Source of the DNA: an uncultured Mycobacteriaceae bacterium
GTDB lineage: Bacteria; Actinomycetota; Actinomycetes; Mycobacteriales; Mycobacteriaceae
Reading direction: 5' to 3'
Length of the DNA stretch: 64,000 bases
Assembly (NCBI GenBank): GCA_902826815.1
Contig: CADEGF010000018.1
Location: forward strand, 1-64,000
Both the position numbers and the translations under genes were made by a program. Shown one piece after another: positions 16,003 through 23,646 of this stretch (positions within the stretch are counted from its first letter, which is position 1; each line of letters starts with the position of its first letter). Below the pieces are notes generated by a model. The model searched no databases, was not told the DNA's origin, and saw only the letters and a list, made by a program, of their open reading frames with translations.

Positions 16003-16983
16003 ATGGGGTGGACAGTTGCAGTCACAGGGCCCACGGGCGACATCGGCATATCGGCGGTCAGCGCCCTCGACCGAGATCCCGAAGTAGAGCGTGTCATCGG
16101 AATGGCCCGCAGGCCCTTCGACCCGTCCGAACAGGGATGGACCAAAACCGAGTACCGGCAGGGCGACATCCTCGACCGCGCCGCCGTGGATGCCCTGGTC
16201 GCCGACGCCGATATCGTCGTCCACCTCGCATTCATCATCATGGGGTCGCGAGAGGACAGCGCTCGGGTCAACCTGGCCGGAACTCGCAACGTCTTCGAGG
16301 CGACGGTGGCGGCCCATCGACCCCGGCGGCTTGTCTACACCTCGTCGGTCGCCGCCTACGGATACCACTCCGACAATCCTCTTCCCATCACCGAGGAAGT
16401 ACCGACGAGGGGCTCGCCCGAGCACTATTACTCCGAGCAGAAAGCGGCTTGCGAGGCCACCCTCGTCGAGGTCACTTCGGGCTCCGAGCTCGAGGTGTTC
16501 GTCCTGCGGCCCTGCATCGTCGCCGGGCCGAAGGCGCCCGCGCTCGCCGACGCGATGCCGTGGAGCCGACTTCCCGATGCGGTGCGGAAAATGTCACGGG
16601 CATGGCCCGCTCTCAAGCCGCCCTTTCCGGATCCGGGCACGCCCGTGCAACTCGTTCACCACGACGACGTGGCCGCCGCGATCGTGCTGGCCGCAACGAC
16701 TTCCGCACCTCCTGGTGCGTACAACCTCGCAGCCGAGGGCGTGCTGTCGATGTCAGATGTCGGTGTCGCACTCGGCGCCAGGCCGGTGCCGGTGCCACGT
16801 CTGGTGGTATCGGCAGCGTCTGAAGTCGTCGCCCGCGTGCCGTTTCTTCCGTCGGGACTGGAGTGGCTTCACGCTGGCCGCACGTCGACGGTGATGGACA
16901 CGAGCAAGGCGAAGTCGCAGCTGGGCTGGACTCCGAAATACACCGCCGCCGAGACACTGTCGGGGCTCGCGGAGTCGATCTAG
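16003..16983 (+). CDS. NAD-dependent epimerase/dehydratase family protein
   Basis: Extended SDR of 326 aa. It begins with the Rossmann motif VTGPTGDIG (residues 7-15) and has the active-site pair in YYSEQKAA and the typical RPCIVAGP segment. This places it among NAD-dependent epimerase/dehydratase or 3-beta-HSD-like enzymes; the substrate is unknown. Its end meets a convergent small gene with no gap. Confidence 0.8.
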   Translation: MGWTVAVTGPTGDIGISAVSALDRDPEVERVIGMARRPFDPSEQGWTKTEYRQGDILDRAAVDALVADADIVVHLAFIIMGSREDSARVNLAGTRNVFEATVAAHRPRRLVYTSSVAAYGYHSDNPLPITEEVPTRGSPEHYYSEQKAACEATLVEVTSGSELEVFVLRPCIVAGPKAPALADAMPWSRLPDAVRKMSRAWPALKPPFPDPGTPVQLVHHDDVAAAIVLAATTSAPPGAYNLAAEGVLSMSDVGVALGARPVPVPRLVVSAASEVVARVPFLPSGLEWLHAGRTSTVMDTSKAKSQLGWTPKYTAAETLSGLAESI

Positions 16984-17151
16984 TTACTGCGTGTGGTCGC
17001 CGGTGTCCGCGGGGCCGCTAGGCGTCGCGCCGCCCTCGTCGGACCAGTCGCCGCTGCCGCCGGCATCTTTGGCCGGATCGCTCACCACGTCGTCGTCCGC
17101 ACCCTCTGGCCCGGAATCTGTTTCGGCGGTGTCGGGCTTCTCTTTGTTCAT
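16984..17151 (-). CDS. Small acidic hypothetical protein
   Basis: A 55-aa, strongly acidic, Gly/Ser/Asp-rich peptide beginning MNKEKPDTAETDSGPEGADD and ending DTGDHTQ. It has no recognisable domain and is probably disordered. An alternative start at 17184 adds eleven residues but runs toward the repeat element. Codon use fits a real gene, but the small size keeps confidence moderate. Convergent with the epimerase. Confidence 0.5.
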   Translation of the reverse strand: MNKEKPDTAETDSGPEGADDDVVSDPAKDAGGSGDWSDEGGATPSGPADTGDHTQ

Positions 17152-17190
17152 CGCCACGGAATACCCGGCGGCAACGGCTTTCACGCACGC

Positions 17191-17262
17191 CTTGCACCGC
17201 GAGCGTGCGCAGTTGCACAGAATTCTGCGGCGAGTCGTGCGCAGACGCGCACGCTCGCGGGG
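17191..17262. repeat. Dispersed imperfect palindrome, copy A
   Basis: Perfect 14-bp arms CCGCGAGCGTGCGC (17197-17210) and GCGCACGCTCGCGG (17247-17260) flank a 36-nt middle. The element starts with CTTGCA and contains CACAGAAT and TCGTGCGCA, shared with copy B at 49025-49096. It lies just behind the stop codon of the minus-strand zinc-finger gene, consistent with a terminator or 3'-end element. Confidence 0.8.
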
Positions 17263-17267
17263 CGAAC

Positions 17268-17621
17268 TCAGCTGTCGCGGCGACGCAACTGGTCCGCCCA
17301 GTCATTGGGCACCCGGCCGCGGGGGCCGGGGACGGTCTCATCCCTGGGTCGGCAGTCGGGCGCCGCGAGTTCGGGACCGTCGTAATACTCGTTTGTCTGG
17401 TAGTTCCAGAACCAGTCCTCGCCCGGCTCGAATGAACGGATGATCGGATGACCGGATTCGCGCCAGTGCGCCGAGGCGTGCCGCGCCATCGAGTCGTCGC
17501 AACAGCCGATGTGACCGCAGGCCGCGCACCGTCGCAGATGCACCCACCAGCCCCCGGCGGCATCGCATTCAACGCAACCCGTGCCGCTCGGGGGCACGTT
17601 GGGGTCGACATCTGTGCTCAT
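17268..17621 (-). CDS. UBP-type zinc-finger protein
   Basis: A 117-aa protein that is almost entirely one UBP-type zinc finger. The ligands sit in GCVECDAAGG, RRCAACGHIGCCDDS and the histidines of ARHASAHWRESGHPII, followed by GEDWFWNY. In eukaryotes this domain binds the ubiquitin C-terminus; bacterial single-domain versions are widespread and of unknown function. The start at 17621 is preferred over one seven codons upstream. Stop codon is followed by repeat copy A. Confidence 0.82.
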   Translation of the reverse strand: MSTDVDPNVPPSGTGCVECDAAGGWWVHLRRCAACGHIGCCDDSMARHASAHWRESGHPIIRSFEPGEDWFWNYQTNEYYDGPELAAPDCRPRDETVPGPRGRVPNDWADQLRRRDS

Positions 17622-17657
17622 GGATTCGAAGCCTACAGACACCAGCGAGCTCGATGT

Positions 17658-18632
17658 TCAACGCAAAGAATCAACGCGTGCCGTTGTCCGGAACCGGTCC
17701 CGGTAGGCCCTCGGCGAGATTCCGAGCTCGCTGACGAATACCCTGCGCAGGGTCTCGGGGCTGCCGAAGCCTGCGGTCCTTGCGGCATCGGCTACCGACC
17801 TGCCTGCGTCGAGCGCCGCCCGTGCCGCGTCGATCCGTATCGCTTCGACGTAACGCGCCGGCGTGGTGCCGAGTTCGGTCTGGAACAGCCGGGTGAGCTG
17901 TCGCGTACTCAAAGATGCCTGGGAAGCAAGGGATTTGACGTTGTGGTCTTCGGCCGGGTTGGCTGCGATGGCATCGGTGACCACCCGCAGTGCGGATCGT
18001 TTGGGCGGTCTCGCTTCAACCGCGGCGGAGAATTGCGATTGGCCGCCGGAACGGTTGAGGAACACCACAAGCGAGCGCGCCACCTCACGAACCAGATCGG
18101 GACCGTGGTCGTCTTCGACGAGGTGCAGTGCAAGGTCAATGCCCGCCGAGACGCCTGCCGATGTGTACAGGTCGTCGTCTCGAACGAAGATCGCGTCGGG
18201 TTCGACCACCACATCCGGGTACGCCCGCGCCAGCAGTCGGGTGTGACGCCAGTGTGTGGTCGCCCGGCGGCCTGCCAGCAGACCCGCACGCGCCAGAATG
18301 AACGAGCCCGTGCAGATCGACGCCATCCGGTGGCTGCGCGATCGGAGCCTCTGCACCGCGGAGACCAGCTCCGGGTCGATCGGCCTGCCGACCAACTCGT
18401 CGCCACCGGACACTATTGCGGTGTCAGCCAATTCGATGTCATCGATGCGCGTGGTCACCGCGAAGCGCGTTCCGATCGAAGTCGTCACGTCCGCTCCGTC
18501 CACGGATGCAACCACCAACCGGTATGACGCACCGAACCGGTTAGCCTCCGCGAAAACCTCGGTGGGGCCTGCGACGTCGAGCAGCTTCATGCCATCGAAG
18601 ACGACGACGGCGACGACGTGCTCGGTGGGCAT
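17658..18632 (-). CDS. GlxA-family AraC-type regulator
   Basis: A 324-aa transcription factor. The N-terminal DJ-1/PfpI-like domain (about 1-190) contains VFDGMKLLDVAGPTEVF and the conserved cysteine in SICTGSFILARAGLLAGR. The C-terminal double helix-turn-helix of the AraC family spans roughly 220-320, with SLSTRQLTRLFQTELG and GFGSPETLRRVF. Such proteins activate catabolic genes in response to small nitrogenous or quaternary amine compounds. It is divergent from the HD-domain gene, a likely target. A longer form starting at 18680 is possible. Confidence 0.87.
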   Translation of the reverse strand: MPTEHVVAVVVFDGMKLLDVAGPTEVFAEANRFGASYRLVVASVDGADVTTSIGTRFAVTTRIDDIELADTAIVSGGDELVGRPIDPELVSAVQRLRSRSHRMASICTGSFILARAGLLAGRRATTHWRHTRLLARAYPDVVVEPDAIFVRDDDLYTSAGVSAGIDLALHLVEDDHGPDLVREVARSLVVFLNRSGGQSQFSAAVEARPPKRSALRVVTDAIAANPAEDHNVKSLASQASLSTRQLTRLFQTELGTTPARYVEAIRIDAARAALDAGRSVADAARTAGFGSPETLRRVFVSELGISPRAYRDRFRTTARVDSLR

Positions 18633-18715
18633 GACACCACCGTATGTCGCTTTCTGTGGGAAGGATGGCGGATCGGACATGGGCGACGCGGTGCCCGCGG
18701 GCCAACACTGGTCCT

Positions 18716-19354
18716 ATGACACACACCATCGCCGGGATCACGATTCCCGACACCCCGCTGGTGCGGGATACCACCGAATACGTCCGTGACGTGGAGAACG
18801 ATCTGCTGTTCGACCATTCCCGCCGCGTCTTTCTCTTCGGCGCACTTGCGGGACGGCGCCGCGGACTCGATCCCGACCTGGAACTGCTCTATGTCGGCGC
18901 CATGTTTCATGATGTCGGACTGACGCAGGGTTACCGCGAATCGCAGGCGCGCTTCGAGGTCGACGGGGCCAACGCCGCACGCGACTTCCTGCTGGCGCGG
19001 GGCGCCGACGAAGCTACCGCGCGCAAGGTGTGGCTGAGCATTGCGCTGCACACGACACCGGGCATCCCCGAGTTCCTCGATCCCGAGATCGCGCTCGTCA
19101 CCGCAGGCGTAGAGACCGACGTGCTCGGTATCGGGCGCGACGAGCTGACCGAGGGCGCGCTTGCCGCGGTGACGGCCGCTCACCCGAGGCCCGATTTCAA
19201 GCGCCGTATCCTTGCTGCGTTCACCGACGGCAATGTCCATCGGCCGCGCAGCACCTTCGGCAATGTCAACGCCGACGTCCTCGCCCGCTACGACCCGACG
19301 TTCGTCCGAGACGATTTCGTCGAGATCATCCTCGACAACAAGTGGCCGGAGTGA
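18716..19354 (+). CDS. HD-domain phosphohydrolase-like protein
   Basis: A 212-aa HD-superfamily protein. The metal-binding signature is seen as H in LLFDHSRRVFLFG, HD in GAMFHDVGL and H in SIALHTTPGI. The family includes nucleotide phosphohydrolases and cyanamide hydratase-like enzymes. This one looks closest to the small cyanamide-hydratase-like HD group, with low certainty. It is divergent from the GlxA-type regulator across 83 bp, suggesting regulation by it. Confidence 0.8.
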   Translation: MTHTIAGITIPDTPLVRDTTEYVRDVENDLLFDHSRRVFLFGALAGRRRGLDPDLELLYVGAMFHDVGLTQGYRESQARFEVDGANAARDFLLARGADEATARKVWLSIALHTTPGIPEFLDPEIALVTAGVETDVLGIGRDELTEGALAAVTAAHPRPDFKRRILAAFTDGNVHRPRSTFGNVNADVLARYDPTFVRDDFVEIILDNKWPE

Positions 19355-19411
19355 CTGTCCTTTTCGGGCGATAAAGCGTGTCGGCGGAACAGCGGCAACT
19401 AGGGTCGCGCT

Positions 19412-19855
19412 ATGGCTATTAGCGATTCGCGTGAGGTCGTCATCGAAGCGACGCCGGAGGAGATCCTCGACGTCATCGCCGACGTCGAGTCCGCGCCGGA
19501 CTGGTCATCGCAGCACCAGGGTGCCGAGATCCTGGACACCGACGACAACGGCAGGCCGGGTCAGGTCAAGCTCAAGCTGAAAACCATGGGCATTTCCGAC
19601 GAACAAGTCGTCCAGTACGAGTGGACGGACAACTCCGCCGGCTGGACGCTGGTGAGCTCGAGCCAGCTGAAGGCACAGGACGCCAAGTACACGCTGACGC
19701 CCGACGGCGACAAGACCAAGGTCCTCTTCGAGATCACCGTCGACCCGGCAGTGCCGATCCCCGGCTTCGTGATGAAGCGGGCGATGAAGGGCGGGCTCGA
19801 GTCGGCCACCGACGGGCTGCGCAAGCAGGTGCTGAAAATCAAAAAAGGCCGCTAG
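19412..19855 (+). CDS. SRPBCC protein (Rv0854-like)
   Basis: A 147-aa START-like protein: SREVVIEATPEEILDVIADV at the start and a C-terminal helix KRAMKGGLESATDGLRKQVLK. It is closely similar to the protein at 31224-31664 and by position corresponds to the Rv0854/Rv0856/Rv0857 group of M. tuberculosis. It probably binds a lipid or other hydrophobic ligand; no enzymatic role is known. In the ancestral order it would sit near far, from which it is now separated by about 10 kb. Confidence 0.85.
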   Translation: MAISDSREVVIEATPEEILDVIADVESAPDWSSQHQGAEILDTDDNGRPGQVKLKLKTMGISDEQVVQYEWTDNSAGWTLVSSSQLKAQDAKYTLTPDGDKTKVLFEITVDPAVPIPGFVMKRAMKGGLESATDGLRKQVLKIKKGR

Positions 19856-19881
19856 GGCCCGGGCTCTCGTAGGCTCGTTGG

Positions 19882-22494
19882 GTGCGTCTGTCATGGCCAC
19901 TGACCGGCCGCAACGCGGAGATGAGAGCCGTCGGCGCGGCTATCTCGTCGCCCGATGTCGGCGGAATCCTGATACGCGGCGCAGCGGGGGTGGGAAAAAG
20001 TCGGATCGCCCGTGAGGCGCTGTCGGCTGCCGCGTCACGAGGCCGGGAAACCCGTTGGACCGTCGGCGCGTCGTCGGCGCGCTCAATCCCGCTCGGCGCG
20101 TTCGCCGCGTGGGCGCCGTCGGGTGTCACCGACACCGTCGCGTTGTTGCGGGGTGTCGTCGAATCGCTGACCGCGGCGCCGTCGAACGCAGAGGTGGTCA
20201 TCGGAGTCGACGATGCGCACCTACTCGACGATCTGTCGACGTTCGTCGTGCATCAGATCGTTTCGCGCGGCGCGGCGAAGGTGATCCTCACCGTCCGCGA
20301 CGATGCACCGCTTCCGGCTGCGCTACAAGAGATTTGGACCCTCGGCCGCTTCGATCGGCTCGAGCTCCAACCGCTGCCGCCTGACGAAACCACGGCGTTG
20401 CTTTCCGCGGCCCTAGGGGGATCGGTAGCACCGGACGCCGCTTCGCGGCTGTGGAAGCTGACGCACGGCAATGCGCTGTACCTGCAGAACATCGTCGAAC
20501 AGGAGATCGCCGACGGCCGAATCGCGCACGAGCGCGAAAGCTGGCGATGGACGGGCGATCCACACCTGCCGCCGGGCCTGACGGAGCTGATCGAATCCCG
20601 CATCGGCGATCTGCCGTCCGCGGTCGGCGACGTCCTCGATGTGCTGGCGGTCGGTGAACCGATCGAGCTCGCGACGCTGTCGCGACTCACCGACGCCGGT
20701 GCCGTCGAGGAAGCCGATGTGCGCGGTCTCATCACGGTCGAACCGGCAGGCGGTGGCATCGACGTCCGCGTTGCGCATCCGTTGTACGGGGAGGTGCGCC
20801 GCAAGCGCACGGCACCGACGAGGCTCCGACGACTGCGCGGCCTGGTCGCTGGAGAACTCGCGGCCTCCGATGACCGCGACGACGTTCGAGTTGTCGTGCG
20901 CCGCGCGGCGTTGAGCCTCGACTCCGACCTCGCACCCGACGCCGACCTGCTCGCCCGGGCGGCGCACGGCGCTGTCTGGCTGGCCGACCTCGCCCTCGCG
21001 GACCGACTCGCAGAGGCGGCGGTGGAGGCGGGCGGCGGACCCGAGCCGAGCTTCATCCGGGCGCACGCGTTGTCCTGGCTCGGGTACGGGCAGGAGGCGG
21101 AGGCTGTGCTCGCAGGCATCCGCACGAGCGAGTTGACCGATCAGCAGCGGGCCAGGTTCGCATTCCTCCGATCGAGCAATATGCTTTGGGCGCTTGGTGA
21201 TCCGGTGCGAGCGAAGGCGCTCATCGATGAGGCGGCGGGCAGCGCACCGCAGGACGCCCGCACGTACATCGATGCGTTTCTGACCGTGTATTGGTTTGCA
21301 ATGGACCAGCCACAGGCTTCTGTGCAGGCTGCGAAAAGCCTTGTACTGGAAGATATTCCCGTCGTCGGCGCGGAGATGGCCTGGGCGCTCGCGCAGATCG
21401 CCGCGGATGCGGGTCGGACCGCAGAAGCCGTAGACGTCGCGACGGCAGGGTATGACGTCGCGACACGCACTCTCGACGCCCCGCAGATGAGATTCAACAT
21501 CGCCGACGCGCATGTCAGCGCCCTGCTGTTGGCGGGCCGGGTCGCAGACGCGGTCGAGGTGGCCCACCGAATCCGCGGGCAGGCCGATGAGCTGCCTGGT
21601 GCGGCAGGGCTGCTCGGCGCGGCGATCGCGGGTCGCGCCGCCCTCGGTGCGGGCGACATCCAGAATGCGTGCCTGTTGCTGCAGCAAGCCGCGCACGGGC
21701 TCACCGCGTCGCATGCAGGCGGCTGGGGATACCGCTATCGAGTGGCGCATGCGACAGCACTCGCCATTCGTGGTTCGAGCGACGAAGCCGCGGCGACACT
21801 CGACGCCCTCGAAGGAGTGCAGCGCGCGTTTCGACAGCTGGACTTCGAAAATGGACTCGCCAAGGCCTGGGTCGCCGCAAGCCAGGGGGCAGTCAGCGAA
21901 GGGATCGCGATTGTGCGTGCGGTGGCCGAGAAGGCCAGAACTGCAGGCAGATTCGCAGAAGAAGTGATGTGCCTGCAGACCGCAACCCAGTTCGGGTATC
22001 AGTCGGGTGCGGCCAGGTTGTCCGAGCTGGAGTCGGTCGTCGAGGGACCCCGGGTTGGCCTTGCCGCGCGGTTCGCCGCCGCACTCCATCACGGTGGCGG
22101 CGCTGAATTGGCCGCGCTGTCCGAAGAATTCGAGCGCATCGGCGATCTCGTGGCCGCCATGGACGCGGCGGCGCACGCCGCGATTGCCTACCGTCGCCGG
22201 GACAAGCGTGGATCGGCGCTGGGTTGCTCGACACGTGCCGACGCACTGGCCGCACAGTCCGGCGCGGCCACGCCTGCGCTCCGACAGGCGACTGAGGCGC
22301 TGCCCCTGACCGACCGCGAAACCGAGATCGTGATGCTCATCGGCGAGGGGCTGTCCAACCGCGCCATCGCCGAACGGCTGACTCTTTCCGTGCGCACAGT
22401 CGAGAGCTACGTCTATCGGGCCATGATGAAGACCGAGACGACCAGCCGCGACGAACTCGCCGCGCTGATACCGCGCCGTAAGGGCGATCGGTAG
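19882..22494 (+). CDS. Large LuxR-type ATPase regulator (LAL family)
   Basis: An 870-aa STAND-type regulator. The Walker A GAAGVGKS is at residues 33-40, and the Walker-B-like VVIGVDDAHLLDD follows near 110. There is a long helical TPR-like middle. A C-terminal LuxR helix-turn-helix carries LTDRETEIVMLIGEGLSNRA and LSVRTVESYVYRAMMK. Start is GTG at 19882. The N-terminus lacks a cyclase domain, unlike the two proteins at 23647-29966 that share its ATPase/TPR architecture. The trigger is unknown; the orphan acyltransferase downstream on the same strand is a candidate partner. Confidence 0.88.
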   Translation: MRLSWPLTGRNAEMRAVGAAISSPDVGGILIRGAAGVGKSRIAREALSAAASRGRETRWTVGASSARSIPLGAFAAWAPSGVTDTVALLRGVVESLTAAPSNAEVVIGVDDAHLLDDLSTFVVHQIVSRGAAKVILTVRDDAPLPAALQEIWTLGRFDRLELQPLPPDETTALLSAALGGSVAPDAASRLWKLTHGNALYLQNIVEQEIADGRIAHERESWRWTGDPHLPPGLTELIESRIGDLPSAVGDVLDVLAVGEPIELATLSRLTDAGAVEEADVRGLITVEPAGGGIDVRVAHPLYGEVRRKRTAPTRLRRLRGLVAGELAASDDRDDVRVVVRRAALSLDSDLAPDADLLARAAHGAVWLADLALADRLAEAAVEAGGGPEPSFIRAHALSWLGYGQEAEAVLAGIRTSELTDQQRARFAFLRSSNMLWALGDPVRAKALIDEAAGSAPQDARTYIDAFLTVYWFAMDQPQASVQAAKSLVLEDIPVVGAEMAWALAQIAADAGRTAEAVDVATAGYDVATRTLDAPQMRFNIADAHVSALLLAGRVADAVEVAHRIRGQADELPGAAGLLGAAIAGRAALGAGDIQNACLLLQQAAHGLTASHAGGWGYRYRVAHATALAIRGSSDEAAATLDALEGVQRAFRQLDFENGLAKAWVAASQGAVSEGIAIVRAVAEKARTAGRFAEEVMCLQTATQFGYQSGAARLSELESVVEGPRVGLAARFAAALHHGGGAELAALSEEFERIGDLVAAMDAAAHAAIAYRRRDKRGSALGCSTRADALAAQSGAATPALRQATEALPLTDRETEIVMLIGEGLSNRAIAERLTLSVRTVESYVYRAMMKTETTSRDELAALIPRRKGDR

Positions 22495-22513
22495 TACCCA
22501 ACTGTCCACGCTG

Positions 22514-22557
22514 CGCGATTGCAGTGGTCGGCTACTGCGCTCCCGGCGGCAATCGCG
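22514..22557. repeat. 9-bp inverted repeat between LuxR and acyltransferase genes
   Basis: CGCGATTGC (22514-22522) and GCAATCGCG (22549-22557) are perfect inverted arms separated by 26 nt, between the LuxR stop and the acyltransferase start. They could form a terminator/attenuator hairpin or be a split operator. No U-tract follows. Confidence 0.45.
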
Positions 22558-22573
22558 AGCCACCATTTCAAGC

Positions 22574-23596
22574 ATGGCCGATCGAAGCCGTGCCGACGGA
22601 CACCAGCACTGCACAGATTCGACCGAGCAGGTGCCACCGCGATTTGCGCTTGCGACCGCCGACTCCTGGGTGCCTGCGCCGGTGGTGGTGACGGGAAAGG
22701 CCACCACCACCGGTGGAACCGTCCTCGTATTTCCTGGTCAGGGGGCCCAGTGGGCAGGCATTGCGCTTGAATTGCTGGAATCTGCTCCCGTCTTCGCTGA
22801 AGAGATGAGGCTTTGCGACGCAGCGTTCTCCGAGTTCTTCGACTGGTCGCTGATCGATGCAGTGCGAGGCGAGGTTGGATCGCCGAGCCTCGACCGGGTC
22901 GATGTGGTGCAGCCTGTGCTGTTCGCGGGGATGGTGTCGTTGGCCGCGCAATGGCGCGCCCTGGGAATCCAACCTGACGCCGTCCTCGGGCATTCGCACG
23001 GAGAAGTCGCGGCCGCCTACGTCGCGGATGCCCTCTCGTTGCGAGACGCGGCCAAGGTGATCACGTTGCGTAGCCGGGCGATCAGGGCAATAGCCGGCGC
23101 CGGTGGCATGGTCTCGATCCGCTGGCCGCTCGAACGGGTTCTCTCGCTCATCGAGCGATGGCATCAATCGATTTCCGTCGCCGCGCAGAACGGTCCGTCT
23201 TCGACCGTGGTTACCGGGGACGCAATGGCGTTGGACGAGCTGATGGTCGAATGCGAGCGGAAGCATGTGCCGGCCACCCGGCATCCCATCGATTGCGCCT
23301 CGCATTCGACCCAGGTCGAAGCGCTGCGAGAGACACTGCGCGAGACACTTTCCGGGCTGCATCCGCGAATCGGCGATATCGCCTACATCTCCGGGGTGAC
23401 TGGCGCCAGGCTGGACACGTCGATCCTCGATGGCGACTACTGGTTCGCCAATCTGCGGCAACCTGTGCTATTCGAACAGGCTGTCCGCTGGTCGTACGAG
23501 CATGGTTATCGCAGGTTCATCGAAGCCAGTCCGCAACCGACGCTCAGTGCAGTCATCAGAGAATTGTTGGAAGAGTGCTGCGATGATGACTCGTGA
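22574..23596 (+). CDS. Orphan polyketide-synthase-type acyltransferase domain
   Basis: A 340-aa free-standing AT domain. VFPGQGAQWAGI opens the fold, the nucleophile S141 is in GHSHGE (a His where most have Ser or Ala), and the selectivity motif reads CASH (residues 241-244) rather than HAFH or YASH. The C-terminal ASPQPTLSAVI is also typical. In type I PKSs this domain loads malonyl or methylmalonyl units onto ACP. Here no ketosynthase, ACP or other PKS gene is near, so it either acts in trans or has been recruited for another acyl transfer. The first ~45 aa are not part of the domain. Confidence 0.82.
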   Translation: MADRSRADGHQHCTDSTEQVPPRFALATADSWVPAPVVVTGKATTTGGTVLVFPGQGAQWAGIALELLESAPVFAEEMRLCDAAFSEFFDWSLIDAVRGEVGSPSLDRVDVVQPVLFAGMVSLAAQWRALGIQPDAVLGHSHGEVAAAYVADALSLRDAAKVITLRSRAIRAIAGAGGMVSIRWPLERVLSLIERWHQSISVAAQNGPSSTVVTGDAMALDELMVECERKHVPATRHPIDCASHSTQVEALRETLRETLSGLHPRIGDIAYISGVTGARLDTSILDGDYWFANLRQPVLFEQAVRWSYEHGYRRFIEASPQPTLSAVIRELLEECCDDDS

Positions 23597-23646
23597 TTCG
23601 GGCAACCGTCAGTTCACACACGAGCAGGCCCGGGGGTGTTCTCGCT

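Noticed and set aside
20413-22710. 765-codon open frame antisense to the LuxR regulator gene
   Set aside because: No recognisable domain, arginine/glycine-rich composition, and it is the mirror image of a gene with clear motifs. Long antisense frames are expected in high-GC DNA.
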